Position numbers and translations under genes: made by a program. Shown here one piece after another: positions 16,207 through 24,257 of a stretch of DNA of 64,000 nucleotides; the stretch's first letter is position 1; every line of letters starts with the position of its first letter. The notes below the pieces were generated by a model, which saw only the letters and a list, made by a program, of their open reading frames with translations, made no database searches and was not told the origin of the DNA. The DNA comes from Pontibacter ummariensis. GTDB taxonomy: Bacteria; Bacteroidota; Bacteroidia; Cytophagales; Hymenobacteraceae. Where the stretch lies: assembly GCF_900188175.1 (NCBI RefSeq), contig NZ_FZOQ01000006.1, positions 124,001-188,000 on the forward strand. The letters run 5' to 3'.

Positions 16207-16805
16207 ACAAACAATTCTCTGCAAAAGCAAAGCACGACTTTAAGCTCATTCAGGCCGCGGTAGAAGAAAACGACGAGAAAGCCTATGCCGAGCTGATGAG
16301 CATCTACAAAAAGCCTGTATACCACGTGGTCTTGAAGATGGTTCGCAATGCTGACGATGCAGAGGACTTAACGATAGAAGCTTTTGCCAAGGCCTTTAAA
16401 AACCTGCACAAGTTTAACCCGGAATATGCCTTCAGTACCTGGCTTTTCCGCATCGCCACCAACAACTGCATCGATTTTATCCGCAAGAACAGGATCAAGA
16501 CCATGTCGATCGACTCTGCCATTAAAATCGATAATGGCGACGAGATTACGATCGACTTTAAGGACAAGAACCTGAACCCGCAGGAGGAGGCGATCAAGAA
16601 CCAGAAGATCGAGATTATGCAGTACGTGGTAGCTAAGCTGCCGGACAAGTACCAGCGCCTGGTAACGCTGCGTTATTTTAATGAGCTGAGCTACGAAGAG
16701 ATCGCCACGGAGCTGAATGCCCCGCTAGGCACCGTAAAAGCCCAGCTGCACCGCGCCCGCGAGCTGCTTTTTGACATGGTGAAAAACAAGAAGCACCTTA
16801 TCTAA
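16197..16805 (+). CDS. RNA polymerase sigma factor, ECF (sigma-70 family)
   Basis: A 202-residue sigma factor with region 2 at about residues 30-100 (YKKPVYHVVLKMV; DAEDLTIEAFAKAFKNL; FSTWLFRIATNNCIDFIRKN) and region 4 at about 140-195 (LPDKYQRLVTLRYFNELSYE; GTVKAQLHRARELL). The linker contains an unusually acidic segment (NGDEITIDFKDKN). No anti-sigma factor gene lies next to it; instead it overlaps the glycosyltransferase gene by 10 bases. This suggests constitutive co-expression rather than a signal-controlled ECF pair. A conserved, general-use ECF-like sigma of Bacteroidota is the best guess. A terminator follows. Confidence 0.94.
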   Translation: MEVNKQFSAKAKHDFKLIQAAVEENDEKAYAELMSIYKKPVYHVVLKMVRNADDAEDLTIEAFAKAFKNLHKFNPEYAFSTWLFRIATNNCIDFIRKNRIKTMSIDSAIKIDNGDEITIDFKDKNLNPQEEAIKNQKIEIMQYVVAKLPDKYQRLVTLRYFNELSYEEIATELNAPLGTVKAQLHRARELLFDMVKNKKHLI

Positions 16806-16840
16806 CGTATTGAATTAAGGTTAATATATTGATTACGGAG

Positions 16841-16876
16841 AAAGCCCCTGCTGCCCTGGTGTAGCTGGGGCTTTTG
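16841..16876 (+). terminator. Terminator after the sigma factor gene
   Basis: AAAGCCCCTGCT (16841-16852) pairs with AGCTGGGGCTTTT (about 16863-16875), with one mismatch and a T-rich tail, 36 bases after the stop codon. Confidence 0.75.
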
Positions 16877-16954
16877 TTTTGCAGCGCATCTGGTTTTATT
16901 TTATACTTTTGCTGTTAACAGGCCTACTGCACGATTACTTTCTACTCCATCACC

Positions 16955-17176
16955 ATGAAGGGCTCTTTTGCGGATACCGTACTTTCGATTTTCGGGAAGC
17001 TGTATTTGTACCTGCGGCTCCGCAAAACGGAGCAGGTGCAACAGGAACTGGAGCGCCGGTACGAGGGGCAGTTCCGCAATGCGGGCCTTGTCTTGCTGTT
17101 TGACCTGCTGATGGCCCTCGCCGTAGTAGTGTTTGTGGCCGTTTTTGCCGGTTTGCTATACTTTATCACTGTCTAA
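16955..17176 (+). CDS. Small membrane protein, 73 aa
   Basis: The ATG at 16955 gives MKGSFADTVLSIFGKLYLYL, a charged amphipathic segment (RLRKTEQVQQELERRYEGQ), then one hydrophobic helix (about residues 45-71: LVLLFDLLMALAVVVFVAV) ending at the C-terminus. It is thus a single-pass protein with a basic cytoplasmic N-terminal part. No family is recognised. An overlapping frame (16879-17103) exists but looks like a shadow. It lies 35 bases upstream of rsmG on the same strand and is probably co-transcribed with it. Its function is unknown. Confidence 0.65.
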   Translation: MKGSFADTVLSIFGKLYLYLRLRKTEQVQQELERRYEGQFRNAGLVLLFDLLMALAVVVFVAVFAGLLYFITV

Positions 17177-17211
17177 GTTCTTAACGTTTACGATCGATAA
17201 CCCTACAAGAA

Positions 17212-17853
17212 ATGTCGCACTCAACCTCTATCCGTACCCTGCTTTCTGGTTATTTCCCGGAGCTTACCGAAGATCAACTGCAAAAGTATGAGCGGATGGG
17301 AGAGTTGTACCAGGAGTGGAACCAGAAGATAAACGTGATCTCGCGCAAGGACATGGAACAACTGGGCGTGCACCACATCCTGCATTCGTTGGGTATTGCC
17401 AAGGTGGTGCGCTTTCCGGAGCATACCGCTGTGTTGGATGTGGGAACAGGTGGCGGCTTGCCGGGCTTGCCCTTGGCGGTGATGTTCCCGGAGGTGAAGT
17501 TTCACCTGGTAGACTCCATTGGCAAAAAGATACACGTGGTGCAGGAGATAGCGCGGGAGCTGCACCTGCTGAACGTGACAGCCACGCATACCCGAGCGGA
17601 GCAGGTGCGGGAGAAGTACGATTTTGTGGTGAGCCGCGCTGTTACCCGCTTAGCCAATTTCTGGCCCTGGGTGATGAACAGTTTTAAGAAAACCGGTCTG
17701 GAGGAGGAAGGGCTCTATTACCTGAAGGGTGGCGACCTGGAAGAAGAAATAGCAGAGTCGGGCCTAATCACGCAGGTTTATGACCTGCAGGACTACTTTA
17801 CAGAAGAGTTCTTCCAGACGAAGAAGGTGGTGTATGTGCCATTAAAGAAGTAA
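17212..17853 (+). CDS. rsmG: 16S rRNA (guanine-527-N7)-methyltransferase
   Basis: An S-adenosylmethionine-dependent enzyme that methylates G527 in the 530 loop of 16S rRNA; its loss gives low-level streptomycin resistance in other bacteria. The 213 residues show YQEWNQKINVISRKDME (GidB N-terminal motif), the SAM-binding loop LDVGTGGGLPGLPLA near residue 78, VDSIGKKIHVVQEIA and FVVSRAVTRLANF. The gene is not beside mnmG or parA as in some bacteria. It follows a small membrane protein gene and converges with the YheT-like hydrolase gene. Confidence 0.96.
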   Translation: MSHSTSIRTLLSGYFPELTEDQLQKYERMGELYQEWNQKINVISRKDMEQLGVHHILHSLGIAKVVRFPEHTAVLDVGTGGGLPGLPLAVMFPEVKFHLVDSIGKKIHVVQEIARELHLLNVTATHTRAEQVREKYDFVVSRAVTRLANFWPWVMNSFKKTGLEEEGLYYLKGGDLEEEIAESGLITQVYDLQDYFTEEFFQTKKVVYVPLKK

Positions 17854-17887
17854 CAACAGCCAACGCTTTCTGCCATGGAGGGTAAGG

Positions 17888-18844
17888 CTATGCCTTGTCG
17901 AGCAGGAATCTAACGGCTCTTTTCTCCGAGTAATACTGGTCCCGGCCAAAGTCCTCGGCGAAGCCCACATGGCCTCCCTTCTCTGGGATTTCCAGGTAAA
18001 AGTTAGGGTTGTGCTCAGCCTCTTGCAGGGGGTAGCAGCTTTCTGACAGAAAGGGATCATTCTTGGCATTTACCAGAAGCGTCGGGATACGGATGTTCTT
18101 TAAAAACTGCCTGGAGCTGACGCGGGCGTAGTAATCCTCTGCGCTCTTGAAACCGTGGATAGGGGCCGTATAGCGGTCGTCAAACTCAGGGAAGGACCAC
18201 GACAGGCTATAACCGTTCAAGTCCAGCTCGTCCGGGAACATCTGCTGCTTCTGTTCCAGCTTCTGGCCGAGGGTTCTTAGAAAGCGCTGTGTGTAAATTT
18301 TGGAGATCCGTTGGGCCGAGCCCTTCAGGTCTACTGGGGTGGAGAAAACGGCAGCTCGTTCCACCCGGGAGGGTACCTGCGCTGGTGCCTCCCCCAGGTA
18401 CTTGAGGGTGATATTTCCCCCGGCACTAAAGCCTACCAGGTAAACCGTTTCGTAGCGGTCCTGCTGCAGGGCATGGTGCAGCACGAAGTCCAGGTCATCG
18501 GAGGCGCCAAGGTGATAGGAGCGGAGCAGCTTGTTCGGCTCCCCGCTACAGCTACGGTAGTTCCAGGCCAACGCGTCTACCCCGCGCGCGTTAAAGGCTT
18601 TCACCATACCGGTGATGTAAGGCCTGCCCGTGTCGCCCTCCAGGCCGTGGGAGAGCAGGACAAGCTTTTTTGAGCCTACCCTGGACCAGTCTATGTCAAT
18701 AAAGTCCTTGTCGGGTGTCGTGATGCGTTCGCGCTCGTAACGCACCCCTTCTACCTGCCTGAACAGGCTCGGGACAATGGTCTGTAGATGACCATTAAAT
18801 AAGAAGAGGGGGGAGGTGTTGTATTGGGATTTTACCAGGGGCAT
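17888..18844 (-). CDS. YheT family alpha/beta hydrolase
   Basis: A putative hydrolase of the YheT/ABHD1-3 family (esterase or lipase-like). The ATG at 18842-18844 gives MPLVKSQYNTSPLFLFNGHLQTIVPSLFR, where FNGHLQTI is the family's N-terminal hallmark. The oxyanion region is LLSHGLEGDTG, and NYRSCSGEPN precedes the nucleophile elbow VGFSAGGNITLKYLGE. The C-terminal GGHVGF holds the catalytic His, and NAKNDPFLS the Asp. The open frame extends 17 codons further upstream, but those residues are not family-like. The physiological substrate is unknown. It is convergent with rsmG. Confidence 0.9.
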   Translation of the reverse strand: MPLVKSQYNTSPLFLFNGHLQTIVPSLFRQVEGVRYERERITTPDKDFIDIDWSRVGSKKLVLLSHGLEGDTGRPYITGMVKAFNARGVDALAWNYRSCSGEPNKLLRSYHLGASDDLDFVLHHALQQDRYETVYLVGFSAGGNITLKYLGEAPAQVPSRVERAAVFSTPVDLKGSAQRISKIYTQRFLRTLGQKLEQKQQMFPDELDLNGYSLSWSFPEFDDRYTAPIHGFKSAEDYYARVSSRQFLKNIRIPTLLVNAKNDPFLSESCYPLQEAEHNPNFYLEIPEKGGHVGFAEDFGRDQYYSEKRAVRFLLDKA

Positions 18845-19092
18845 GTTGTTGTAGCTTCTTAAGCCTGTGTAAGGGGTGTTTGTACATAGGTACAAATTTA
18901 CCAGTTAAATGTTTTTTATGCACCTGCTTTAGAGCGGTGCTGAAAAACCGTTTTCCCTGAGGCAGTTCCAGAACCCTCGGTTGTCATAGAGGTTTTTTTA
19001 GGGTGGTATTTTTAGCTAAAGCATAGGGGGAAAGCCGCTGAATTCGTTATGTTTGCAGTACAAAGAAGCTCTTTAAAATTTTCTTCAAGGAC

Positions 19093-19124
19093 TTTGGAAA
19101 TTAGGTGCGAAGGCTTTACCTTTG
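19093..19124 (+). promoter_or_regulatory. Promoter of rpsT
   Basis: TTTG (19093-19096), a 20-base spacer and TACCTTTG (19117-19124) form a textbook Bacteroidota primary-sigma promoter. It lies 49 bases before the rpsT ATG. Confidence 0.75.
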
Positions 19125-19172
19125 CAAACTCATTCGGAACAGAATTAAAAGATTTAATTATTATAGAATAAC

Positions 19173-19433
19173 ATGGCTAACCATAAGTCGGCATTAAAAA
19201 GAATCAGAGCGAACAACGCTAAACGTCTTCGTAACAGATATCAGGCGAAAACTACTCGTACCTTCATCAAGAAGTTGAGAAACACTACTGATCAAACCGA
19301 AGCGCAAGAACTGTACAAGACGGTTTCTTCTATGCTTGACCGTCTGGCTAAGAAAAACATCATCCACAAAAACAAGGCAGCTAACAACAAGTCTAAGCTG
19401 GCTAAATTTGTAAACAGCCTCGCTGCTGCTTAA
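19173..19433 (+). CDS. rpsT: 30S ribosomal protein S20
   Basis: A small-subunit ribosomal protein that binds 16S rRNA early in assembly. The 86 residues are strongly basic and helical, starting MANHKSALKRIRANNAKRLRN, with the family segments KTTRTFIKKLRN and KKNIIHKNKAANNKSKLAKF. The gene is monocistronic, with a consensus promoter and a strong terminator directly after it. The leader (about 19130-19172) is short and AT-rich, without an SD sequence. Confidence 0.98.
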   Translation: MANHKSALKRIRANNAKRLRNRYQAKTTRTFIKKLRNTTDQTEAQELYKTVSSMLDRLAKKNIIHKNKAANNKSKLAKFVNSLAAA

Positions 19434-19461
19434 TTAGTTTTTACGGAAAACTTTATAAGAG

Positions 19462-19490
19462 AAGCCTTACACCCTTGTGTAAGGCTTTTT
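19462..19490 (+). terminator. Terminator of rpsT
   Basis: Perfect 10-bp arms AAGCCTTACA (19462-19471) and TGTAAGGCTT (19478-19487) are followed by a T run, 28 bases after the stop codon. Confidence 0.9.
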
Positions 19491-19722
19491 GTGTTTATAA
19501 GGGCTGGGTTGCGCTTTGGTGGACGGAGAGAGGCGCTCAACATGAAGCGGTTTTATCCTGTGAGCCTCGTTTGTGTAGATGAAAGAGCGTAGCGCAAGCG
19601 TCCGCTTGTGTGGGTTGCTACCGAGTTAGGCCAAGAGAGGCACTTTAAGTAAGAATGAGGAACTTAACTGTCTTAAGTGCTTTCCATCGTGCTTTTGAAG
19701 ATGGCTACTCAACCATTCAGAT
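19491..19722. other. Intergenic region, nothing coding recognised
   Basis: Between the rpsT and pyk terminators there is no convincing gene. A small palindrome CAAGCG-TC-CGCTTG lies near 19595-19608 within GTAGCGCAAGCGTCCGCTTG. It resembles repeated intergenic sequences of related genomes, but only one copy is clear here. Confidence 0.4.
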
Positions 19723-19765
19723 AAAACAGAAAGACCTGGGCGGAAGCCTCAGGTCTTTCTGTTTT
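19723..19765 (-). terminator. Terminator of pyk
   Basis: Perfect 16-bp arms (19723-19738 AAAACAGAAAGACCTG; 19750-19765 CAGGTCTTTCTGTTTT) around an 11-base loop, just past the pyk stop codon on the minus strand. Confidence 0.9.
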
Positions 19766-19783
19766 GCTTGGGTAGCGTGGTTG

Positions 19784-21211
19784 TTACACAACACTCAGCT
19801 TGATCATGTTTGTACGCTTCTGCTCGTTCAATGGCATGCTGGCTGTGTTGATGAAAACATCCCCTTTTTGCAGGAAGCCTTTTTCAATCAGTGTGTCCTT
19901 GATGTCAGCAATTGTAGCATCAGTAGACTCAAACTTGTTGTAGTGGAAGCCACGAACGCCCCACACAAGGTTTAGGGTCGTCAACAGTTGCTCGTTATCT
20001 GTGAAAACAAAGATATCTGATTTAGGACGGTGCTTGGACAGGTGGAAGGCGGTATAGCCAGACTTGGTCATGCCAATGATCGCACGGGCGTTGGTGTCGC
20101 GGGCCAGGTTACAGGCATTGGCTACGAGGCTGTCACTGTAATAAGAGTCGGCGTTTGGCGCCACCACATAGTTCTTGTTGTAGATATTCGCGTTCTCCTC
20201 TACCATCTTGATGGTAAGTGTCATGCTGCGAATGGTCTCAATAGGGTAAGCGCCCACAGCTGTCTCAGCGCTTAGCATCAGGGCATCGCCACCGTCAATC
20301 ACGGCATTGGCCACGTCGTTTGTCTCCGCACGGGTAGGGCGAGGGTTCACGATCATGCTTTCCATCATTTGCGTGGCCACAATCACAGGTTTCGCTGCTC
20401 TGTTGCTTTTCTCCACCAGCATTTTCTGGATCATAGGCACTTTCTCCATGCCTACTTCCACACCCAGGTCACCACGTGCCACCATGATCGCGTCAGTTGC
20501 CTCGATGATCTCATCGATGTTCTTGATAGCCTCAGGCTTTTCGATCTTGGCGATTACGCGTGTGGTCTTGCCTCTCTCAGCAATAATGCGCTTTATCTCG
20601 TGGATGTCCGCTGCTTTGCGAACAAAGGAAAGGGCTACCCACTCCACGTCGTTGTCCAGGCCGAAGTGCAGGTCTTCGATGTCCTTCTCCGTCATGGACG
20701 GCGCAGACACACTGGAGTCGGGAAGGTTAATGCCTTTGCGCGGCTTTACAACACCGCCGTAAATAACCTCTGCCTCCACTTCCATGTCTTTGTCGGTGCT
20801 GATGACCTTTACTTCCAGCTTACCGTCGTCCAGCAGGATCGCGTCGCCAGGGTTTACATCCTTGGCCAGGTCCTTATATATAGTAGACAGGCGACCTTCT
20901 GTGGTGACAGATCCGTCGCAAACAAGTTTGATGCGCTGCCCTTCTTTGATCTCAATTCCGCCATTTTCTACATCGCCAAGGCGAATCTTTGGGCCCTGTA
21001 AGTCCTGTACCAGGCAAATGTTGGTGCCGTACTGGCGGTTAATGTCGCGCACACGGTCAATTACTTTTTGATGTTCGGAGTGGGCACCGTGCGAAAAGTT
21101 AAGACGGAAAGCATTAACGCCTTCCTGAACAAGTGCTTTCAAACGCTCTGGCGAACTGCTCGCTGGACCAACAGTAGCTAATATTTTGGTTCTCTTAAAC
21201 GAAATTTCCAT
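19784..21211 (-). CDS. pyk: Pyruvate kinase
   Basis: It catalyses the last glycolytic step, transferring phosphate from PEP to ADP. The 475 residues show KRTKILATVGPASSSPERL, FRLNFSHGAHSEH (active-site Arg and Ser), the small B domain at about residues 70-170, the pyruvate kinase signature VIAKIEKPEAIKNIDEI with the catalytic Lys, and MVARGDLGVEVG binding the metal and substrate. The C-terminal regulatory domain spans about 345-475. The start lies two bases after the stop of the upstream IPExxxVDY-type gene, so the two are co-transcribed. Confidence 0.98.
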   Translation of the reverse strand: MEISFKRTKILATVGPASSSPERLKALVQEGVNAFRLNFSHGAHSEHQKVIDRVRDINRQYGTNICLVQDLQGPKIRLGDVENGGIEIKEGQRIKLVCDGSVTTEGRLSTIYKDLAKDVNPGDAILLDDGKLEVKVISTDKDMEVEAEVIYGGVVKPRKGINLPDSSVSAPSMTEKDIEDLHFGLDNDVEWVALSFVRKAADIHEIKRIIAERGKTTRVIAKIEKPEAIKNIDEIIEATDAIMVARGDLGVEVGMEKVPMIQKMLVEKSNRAAKPVIVATQMMESMIVNPRPTRAETNDVANAVIDGGDALMLSAETAVGAYPIETIRSMTLTIKMVEENANIYNKNYVVAPNADSYYSDSLVANACNLARDTNARAIIGMTKSGYTAFHLSKHRPKSDIFVFTDNEQLLTTLNLVWGVRGFHYNKFESTDATIADIKDTLIEKGFLQKGDVFINTASMPLNEQKRTNMIKLSVV

Positions 21212-21213
21212 AA

Positions 21214-21642
21214 TCAGAAAATGAGATTCTCTTTAAATTTAAGTGTTAGCGGATCAAACTTCTTTACGTGTTGTACTAACGGAATGCGCAGCAATTTACT
21301 CATTAACTCCTGCGGGTACAACTGTCGGATGGCTCCCGTTACCTGAAGCACGTACTCATACTCTTTAATGTCTGGCAGCAAAAAAGGTTTTTTCAGAGTA
21401 GAGGTCCCCATTGCTTTGTTGCGGAAGAGGCGCACCTCGCTGTGGGGCGTAATATACTTATAATTCGATATAATTAGACGCTCTTTTCCGAATATGTCAT
21501 AACACAGGTCCTGCTGCTTCGTTAGCTGCGTTCCCAGCAGCCTGTTCAGGGCCCAGGCTAGTTTGTACTCTTTTACTGTAGCGGCCACTCCGTACACATC
21601 AAAATCGTAACAAGGCGCTATGTCTAAACGAAATACTTTCAT
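21214..21642 (-). CDS. IPExxxVDY-type protein of unknown function
   Basis: A 142-residue soluble protein belonging, by its recognisable pattern, to a Bacteroidota family named for an IPExxxVDY motif. Here the motif reads LPDIKEYEYVLQV near residue 89. It starts MKVFRLDIAPCYDFDVYGVA and ends with KFDPLTLKFKENLIF. The family is typically encoded between pyk and acpP, exactly as here: two bases upstream of pyk and divergent from acpP. The function is not known to me. The fixed placement suggests a link to pyruvate or fatty acid metabolism, but that is inference only. Confidence 0.75.
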   Translation of the reverse strand: MKVFRLDIAPCYDFDVYGVAATVKEYKLAWALNRLLGTQLTKQQDLCYDIFGKERLIISNYKYITPHSEVRLFRNKAMGTSTLKKPFLLPDIKEYEYVLQVTGAIRQLYPQELMSKLLRIPLVQHVKKFDPLTLKFKENLIF

Positions 21643-21734
21643 TTTGCTGTTCCGTTTCCAAAAGTAAGAAGGTATCCGGCAAAATGGCAGCTAAAGCGCA
21701 AAACTTTTGCATTAGAGTGAATAGAGTAATTTTT

Positions 21735-21766
21735 TTTGACATTGTCTGTCGAAAGTTATTTCTTTG
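21735..21766 (+). promoter_or_regulatory. Promoter of acpP-fabF-rnc
   Basis: TTTG (21735-21738), a 20-base spacer and TTTCTTTG (21759-21766) give a near-consensus promoter with one mismatch in the TAnnTTTG box, 29 bases before the acpP ATG. Confidence 0.6.
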
Positions 21767-21794
21767 CACAGTGTTTTAAATAACTATAAGAAAA

Positions 21795-22031
21795 ATGTCA
21801 GAAATCGCAGAAAAAGTAAAAGCTATCATCATCGATAAGCTTGGTGTGGAAGAGTCAGAGGTAACGCCAGAGGCAAGCTTTACTAACGACCTTGGCGCTG
21901 ACTCACTGGATACAGTAGAGCTTATCATGGAATTCGAAAAAGAATTCAACGTTTCTATTCCAGATGATCAGGCTGAAAATATCTCTACTGTAGGTCAGGC
22001 TGTTAGCTACCTGGAAGAGCACGCAAAATAG
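21795..22031 (+). CDS. acpP: Acyl carrier protein
   Basis: Carries growing fatty acyl chains on a 4'-phosphopantetheine attached to Ser in the [14 protein letters not shown] motif (Ser near residue 38). The 78 residues are acidic and helical, of normal length, starting [20 protein letters not shown]. It is the first gene of acpP-fabF-rnc, a gene order conserved in many bacteria. It has its own promoter and a 59-base gap to fabF. Confidence 0.98.
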   Translation: MSEIAEKVKAIIIDKLGVEESEVTPEASFTNDLGADSLDTVELIMEFEKEFNVSIPDDQAENISTVGQAVSYLEEHAK

Positions 22032-22090
22032 TCATCCCCTCCTTTCTATCAGAATCAAATTTTCTACTATCTATCCTCTACTAACAGCTT

Positions 22091-23344
22091 ATGGAGCTTA
22101 AGAGAGTTGTAGTTACTGGGCTTGGCGCACTCACGCCAATTGGGAACACCGTTTCAGAGTACTGGAACGGTTTGGTCAATGGCGTGAGTGGCGCCGCGCC
22201 TATTACTCGTTTCGATGCAAGTAAGTTTAAAACGCAGTTTGCCTGCGAAGTTAAAGGGTACGAGCCGGAAAATTACTTTGACCGTAAAGAGGCCCGTAAA
22301 ATGGACCTTTTTACGCAGTTTGCACTAGTGGTGGCCGAGGAGGCCGTAAAAGATGCAAAACTGATCGAGGATAACGTGGACGTGGATCGCATCGGTGTGA
22401 TCTGGGGGTCCGGCATCGGCGGCCTGCGCACCTTTCAGGAAGAGTGTGTGAATTTTGCCAACGGCGACGGAACACCACGTTTCAATCCTTTCTTCATCCC
22501 CAAAATGATCGCCGACATCAGTGCCGGTCAGATCTCTATTAAGTACGGCTTCCGCGGTCCTAACTTTGTGACCGTATCAGCCTGTGCCTCTGCCACCAAC
22601 GCCCTGCTGGACTCTTATAACTATATCCGATTGGGTATGGCTGATGTAATTGTGTCAGGAGGCTCAGAGGCAGCGGTAACGGAAGCAGGCATCGGAGGCT
22701 TTAACGCGCTGAAAGCCCTTTCGGAGCGCAATGATTCTCCCGAAACCGCTTCCCGCCCTTTTGATGCAGACCGTGATGGTTTCGTGTTAGGAGAAGGGGC
22801 AGGTGCCATTATCCTGGAGGAGTACGAGCACGCCAAGGCACGTGGTGCTAAGATATACGCCGAAATCATCGGCGGTGGTATGTCTGCTGACGCGCATCAC
22901 ATTACAGCACCACATCCAGAGGGACTGGGGGCACTAAATGTAATGAAGAATGCACTGCGCGATGCCAATATCAAGCCTGAGGAGGTGGACTATATCAACG
23001 TGCACGGCACCTCTACCCCACTTGGCGACATCAGTGAGGTAAAAGCGATCAAGCAGGTGTTTGGCGAGCATGCCTACAATCTGAACATCAGTTCTACGAA
23101 GTCCATGACAGGCCACTTGCTGGGTGCTGCCGGTGCTATAGAGGCCATTGCCTCTATCCTAGCCATTCAAAACAATGTGATCCCGCCTACCATCAACCAC
23201 TTTACGGATGATGAGAACCTGGATAGTCGCCTGAACCTGACCTTCAATAAGGCGCAGGAGCGGGAGGTAAAAGTAGCTTTGAGCAATACCTTTGGTTTTG
23301 GAGGGCACAATACCTCTGTTTTATTCCGTCAAGTGAACGACTAA
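22091..23344 (+). CDS. fabF: 3-oxoacyl-[acyl-carrier-protein] synthase II
   Basis: A condensing enzyme that elongates acyl-ACP with malonyl-ACP in type II fatty acid synthesis. The 417 residues have the thiolase fold with catalytic Cys in VSACASATNALLD near residue 165, His in NVHGTSTPLGD near 304, and His in KSMTGHLLGAAGAIEA near 340. The N-terminal VVVTGLGALTPIGNT and the C-terminal NTFGFGGHNTSVLF are typical. It follows acpP and ends with TAA directly abutting the rnc start codon, so rnc is translationally coupled. Confidence 0.98.
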   Translation: MELKRVVVTGLGALTPIGNTVSEYWNGLVNGVSGAAPITRFDASKFKTQFACEVKGYEPENYFDRKEARKMDLFTQFALVVAEEAVKDAKLIEDNVDVDRIGVIWGSGIGGLRTFQEECVNFANGDGTPRFNPFFIPKMIADISAGQISIKYGFRGPNFVTVSACASATNALLDSYNYIRLGMADVIVSGGSEAAVTEAGIGGFNALKALSERNDSPETASRPFDADRDGFVLGEGAGAIILEEYEHAKARGAKIYAEIIGGGMSADAHHITAPHPEGLGALNVMKNALRDANIKPEEVDYINVHGTSTPLGDISEVKAIKQVFGEHAYNLNISSTKSMTGHLLGAAGAIEAIASILAIQNNVIPPTINHFTDDENLDSRLNLTFNKAQEREVKVALSNTFGFGGHNTSVLFRQVND

Positions 23345-24085
23345 GTGTTTGGGCCCATTAAACCAGTTCGGCGCGTATTTCACCGACTTTTTAATAAAGA
23401 CAGAGAATTAGTACGCGCTATTGCTGGCGTTACGGGTAGCACACCTGATAATCTCCGCCTGTATAAGCTTGCCCTGACGCATACCTCTTTTGCGCGCCAG
23501 AACTTGGCCGGCAAACACGAGACAAATGAACGCCTGGAGTTCCTGGGCGACGCCGTGTTAGGGGCTGTAGTGGCGGAGTTGTTGTTTCGGAAATTCCCCT
23601 ACGAGGATGAAGGCTTTCTGACGGAAATCCGTTCGCGTATCGTGAACCGGGAGTCCCTCAACCAGATTGCCGTTAAGATCGGGCTGAATCTGCTGGTAAA
23701 GGTAGACACCACCAACCATGGCATGCGTCACAAATCCGTAAACGGAAACGCGCTGGAGGCACTTGTGGGGGCGGTGTACCTGGATAAAGGCTATGATACA
23801 ACCCGTCGCTTTATTTTGAAAAAGCTCGTGCGCCCGCACGTAGACCTGCATAAACTGGTAAACACCACTGCCAATTTCAAGAGCAAGCTAATTGAGTGGG
23901 CGCAAAGCCAGAATATGGACATCCGCTTTGATATTGTTAAGCGGAAGCAGCATGGCAATATGACGGAGTTCACCTCCGAAGTTTACCTCAACGACAAGCC
24001 CATTGCCGTAGGGGTTGGCTTGTCTAAGAAAAAAGCCGATCAGGCTGCTGCCGAAAAAGGCCTCGACTTCCTCAAGATCTCCTAG
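23345..24085 (+). CDS. rnc: Ribonuclease III
   Basis: A double-strand-specific endoribonuclease that processes rRNA precursors and structured mRNAs. The 246 residues start with GTG immediately after the fabF TAA (TAAGTG). The catalytic domain carries the signature NERLEFLGDAVLGAVVAE near residues 60-77 and the second acidic cluster NALEALVGAVYLDKG near 136. The C-terminal double-stranded RNA-binding domain (about 170-245) contains EFTSEVYLNDKPIAVGVG and KKKADQAAAEKGLDFL. The N-terminal 30 residues are basic. Placement after acpP-fabF is common. Confidence 0.97.
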   Translation: MFGPIKPVRRVFHRLFNKDRELVRAIAGVTGSTPDNLRLYKLALTHTSFARQNLAGKHETNERLEFLGDAVLGAVVAELLFRKFPYEDEGFLTEIRSRIVNRESLNQIAVKIGLNLLVKVDTTNHGMRHKSVNGNALEALVGAVYLDKGYDTTRRFILKKLVRPHVDLHKLVNTTANFKSKLIEWAQSQNMDIRFDIVKRKQHGNMTEFTSEVYLNDKPIAVGVGLSKKKADQAAAEKGLDFLKIS

Positions 24086-24257
24086 TCTACTACCAGATAC
24101 TTATTGGACGTAGCATCGCTGGTGGCATAAGCTGACCGGGTGCTTTACCGCGTCTTCCTTTATTTGCGTTTTAAAATCTGTTCATTCAGTTTTTTTGATT
24201 ATTCAAAATTGGATAAAGCGCTTAACTTGCCTGCCACTACTTGCGTTATAAAACTCC

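Noticed and set aside
20369..21001. A long (210-codon) open frame on the plus strand inside pyk
   Set aside because: It is antisense to a fully conserved pyruvate kinase, has no recognisable motif, and such frames are common by chance opposite GC-moderate genes.
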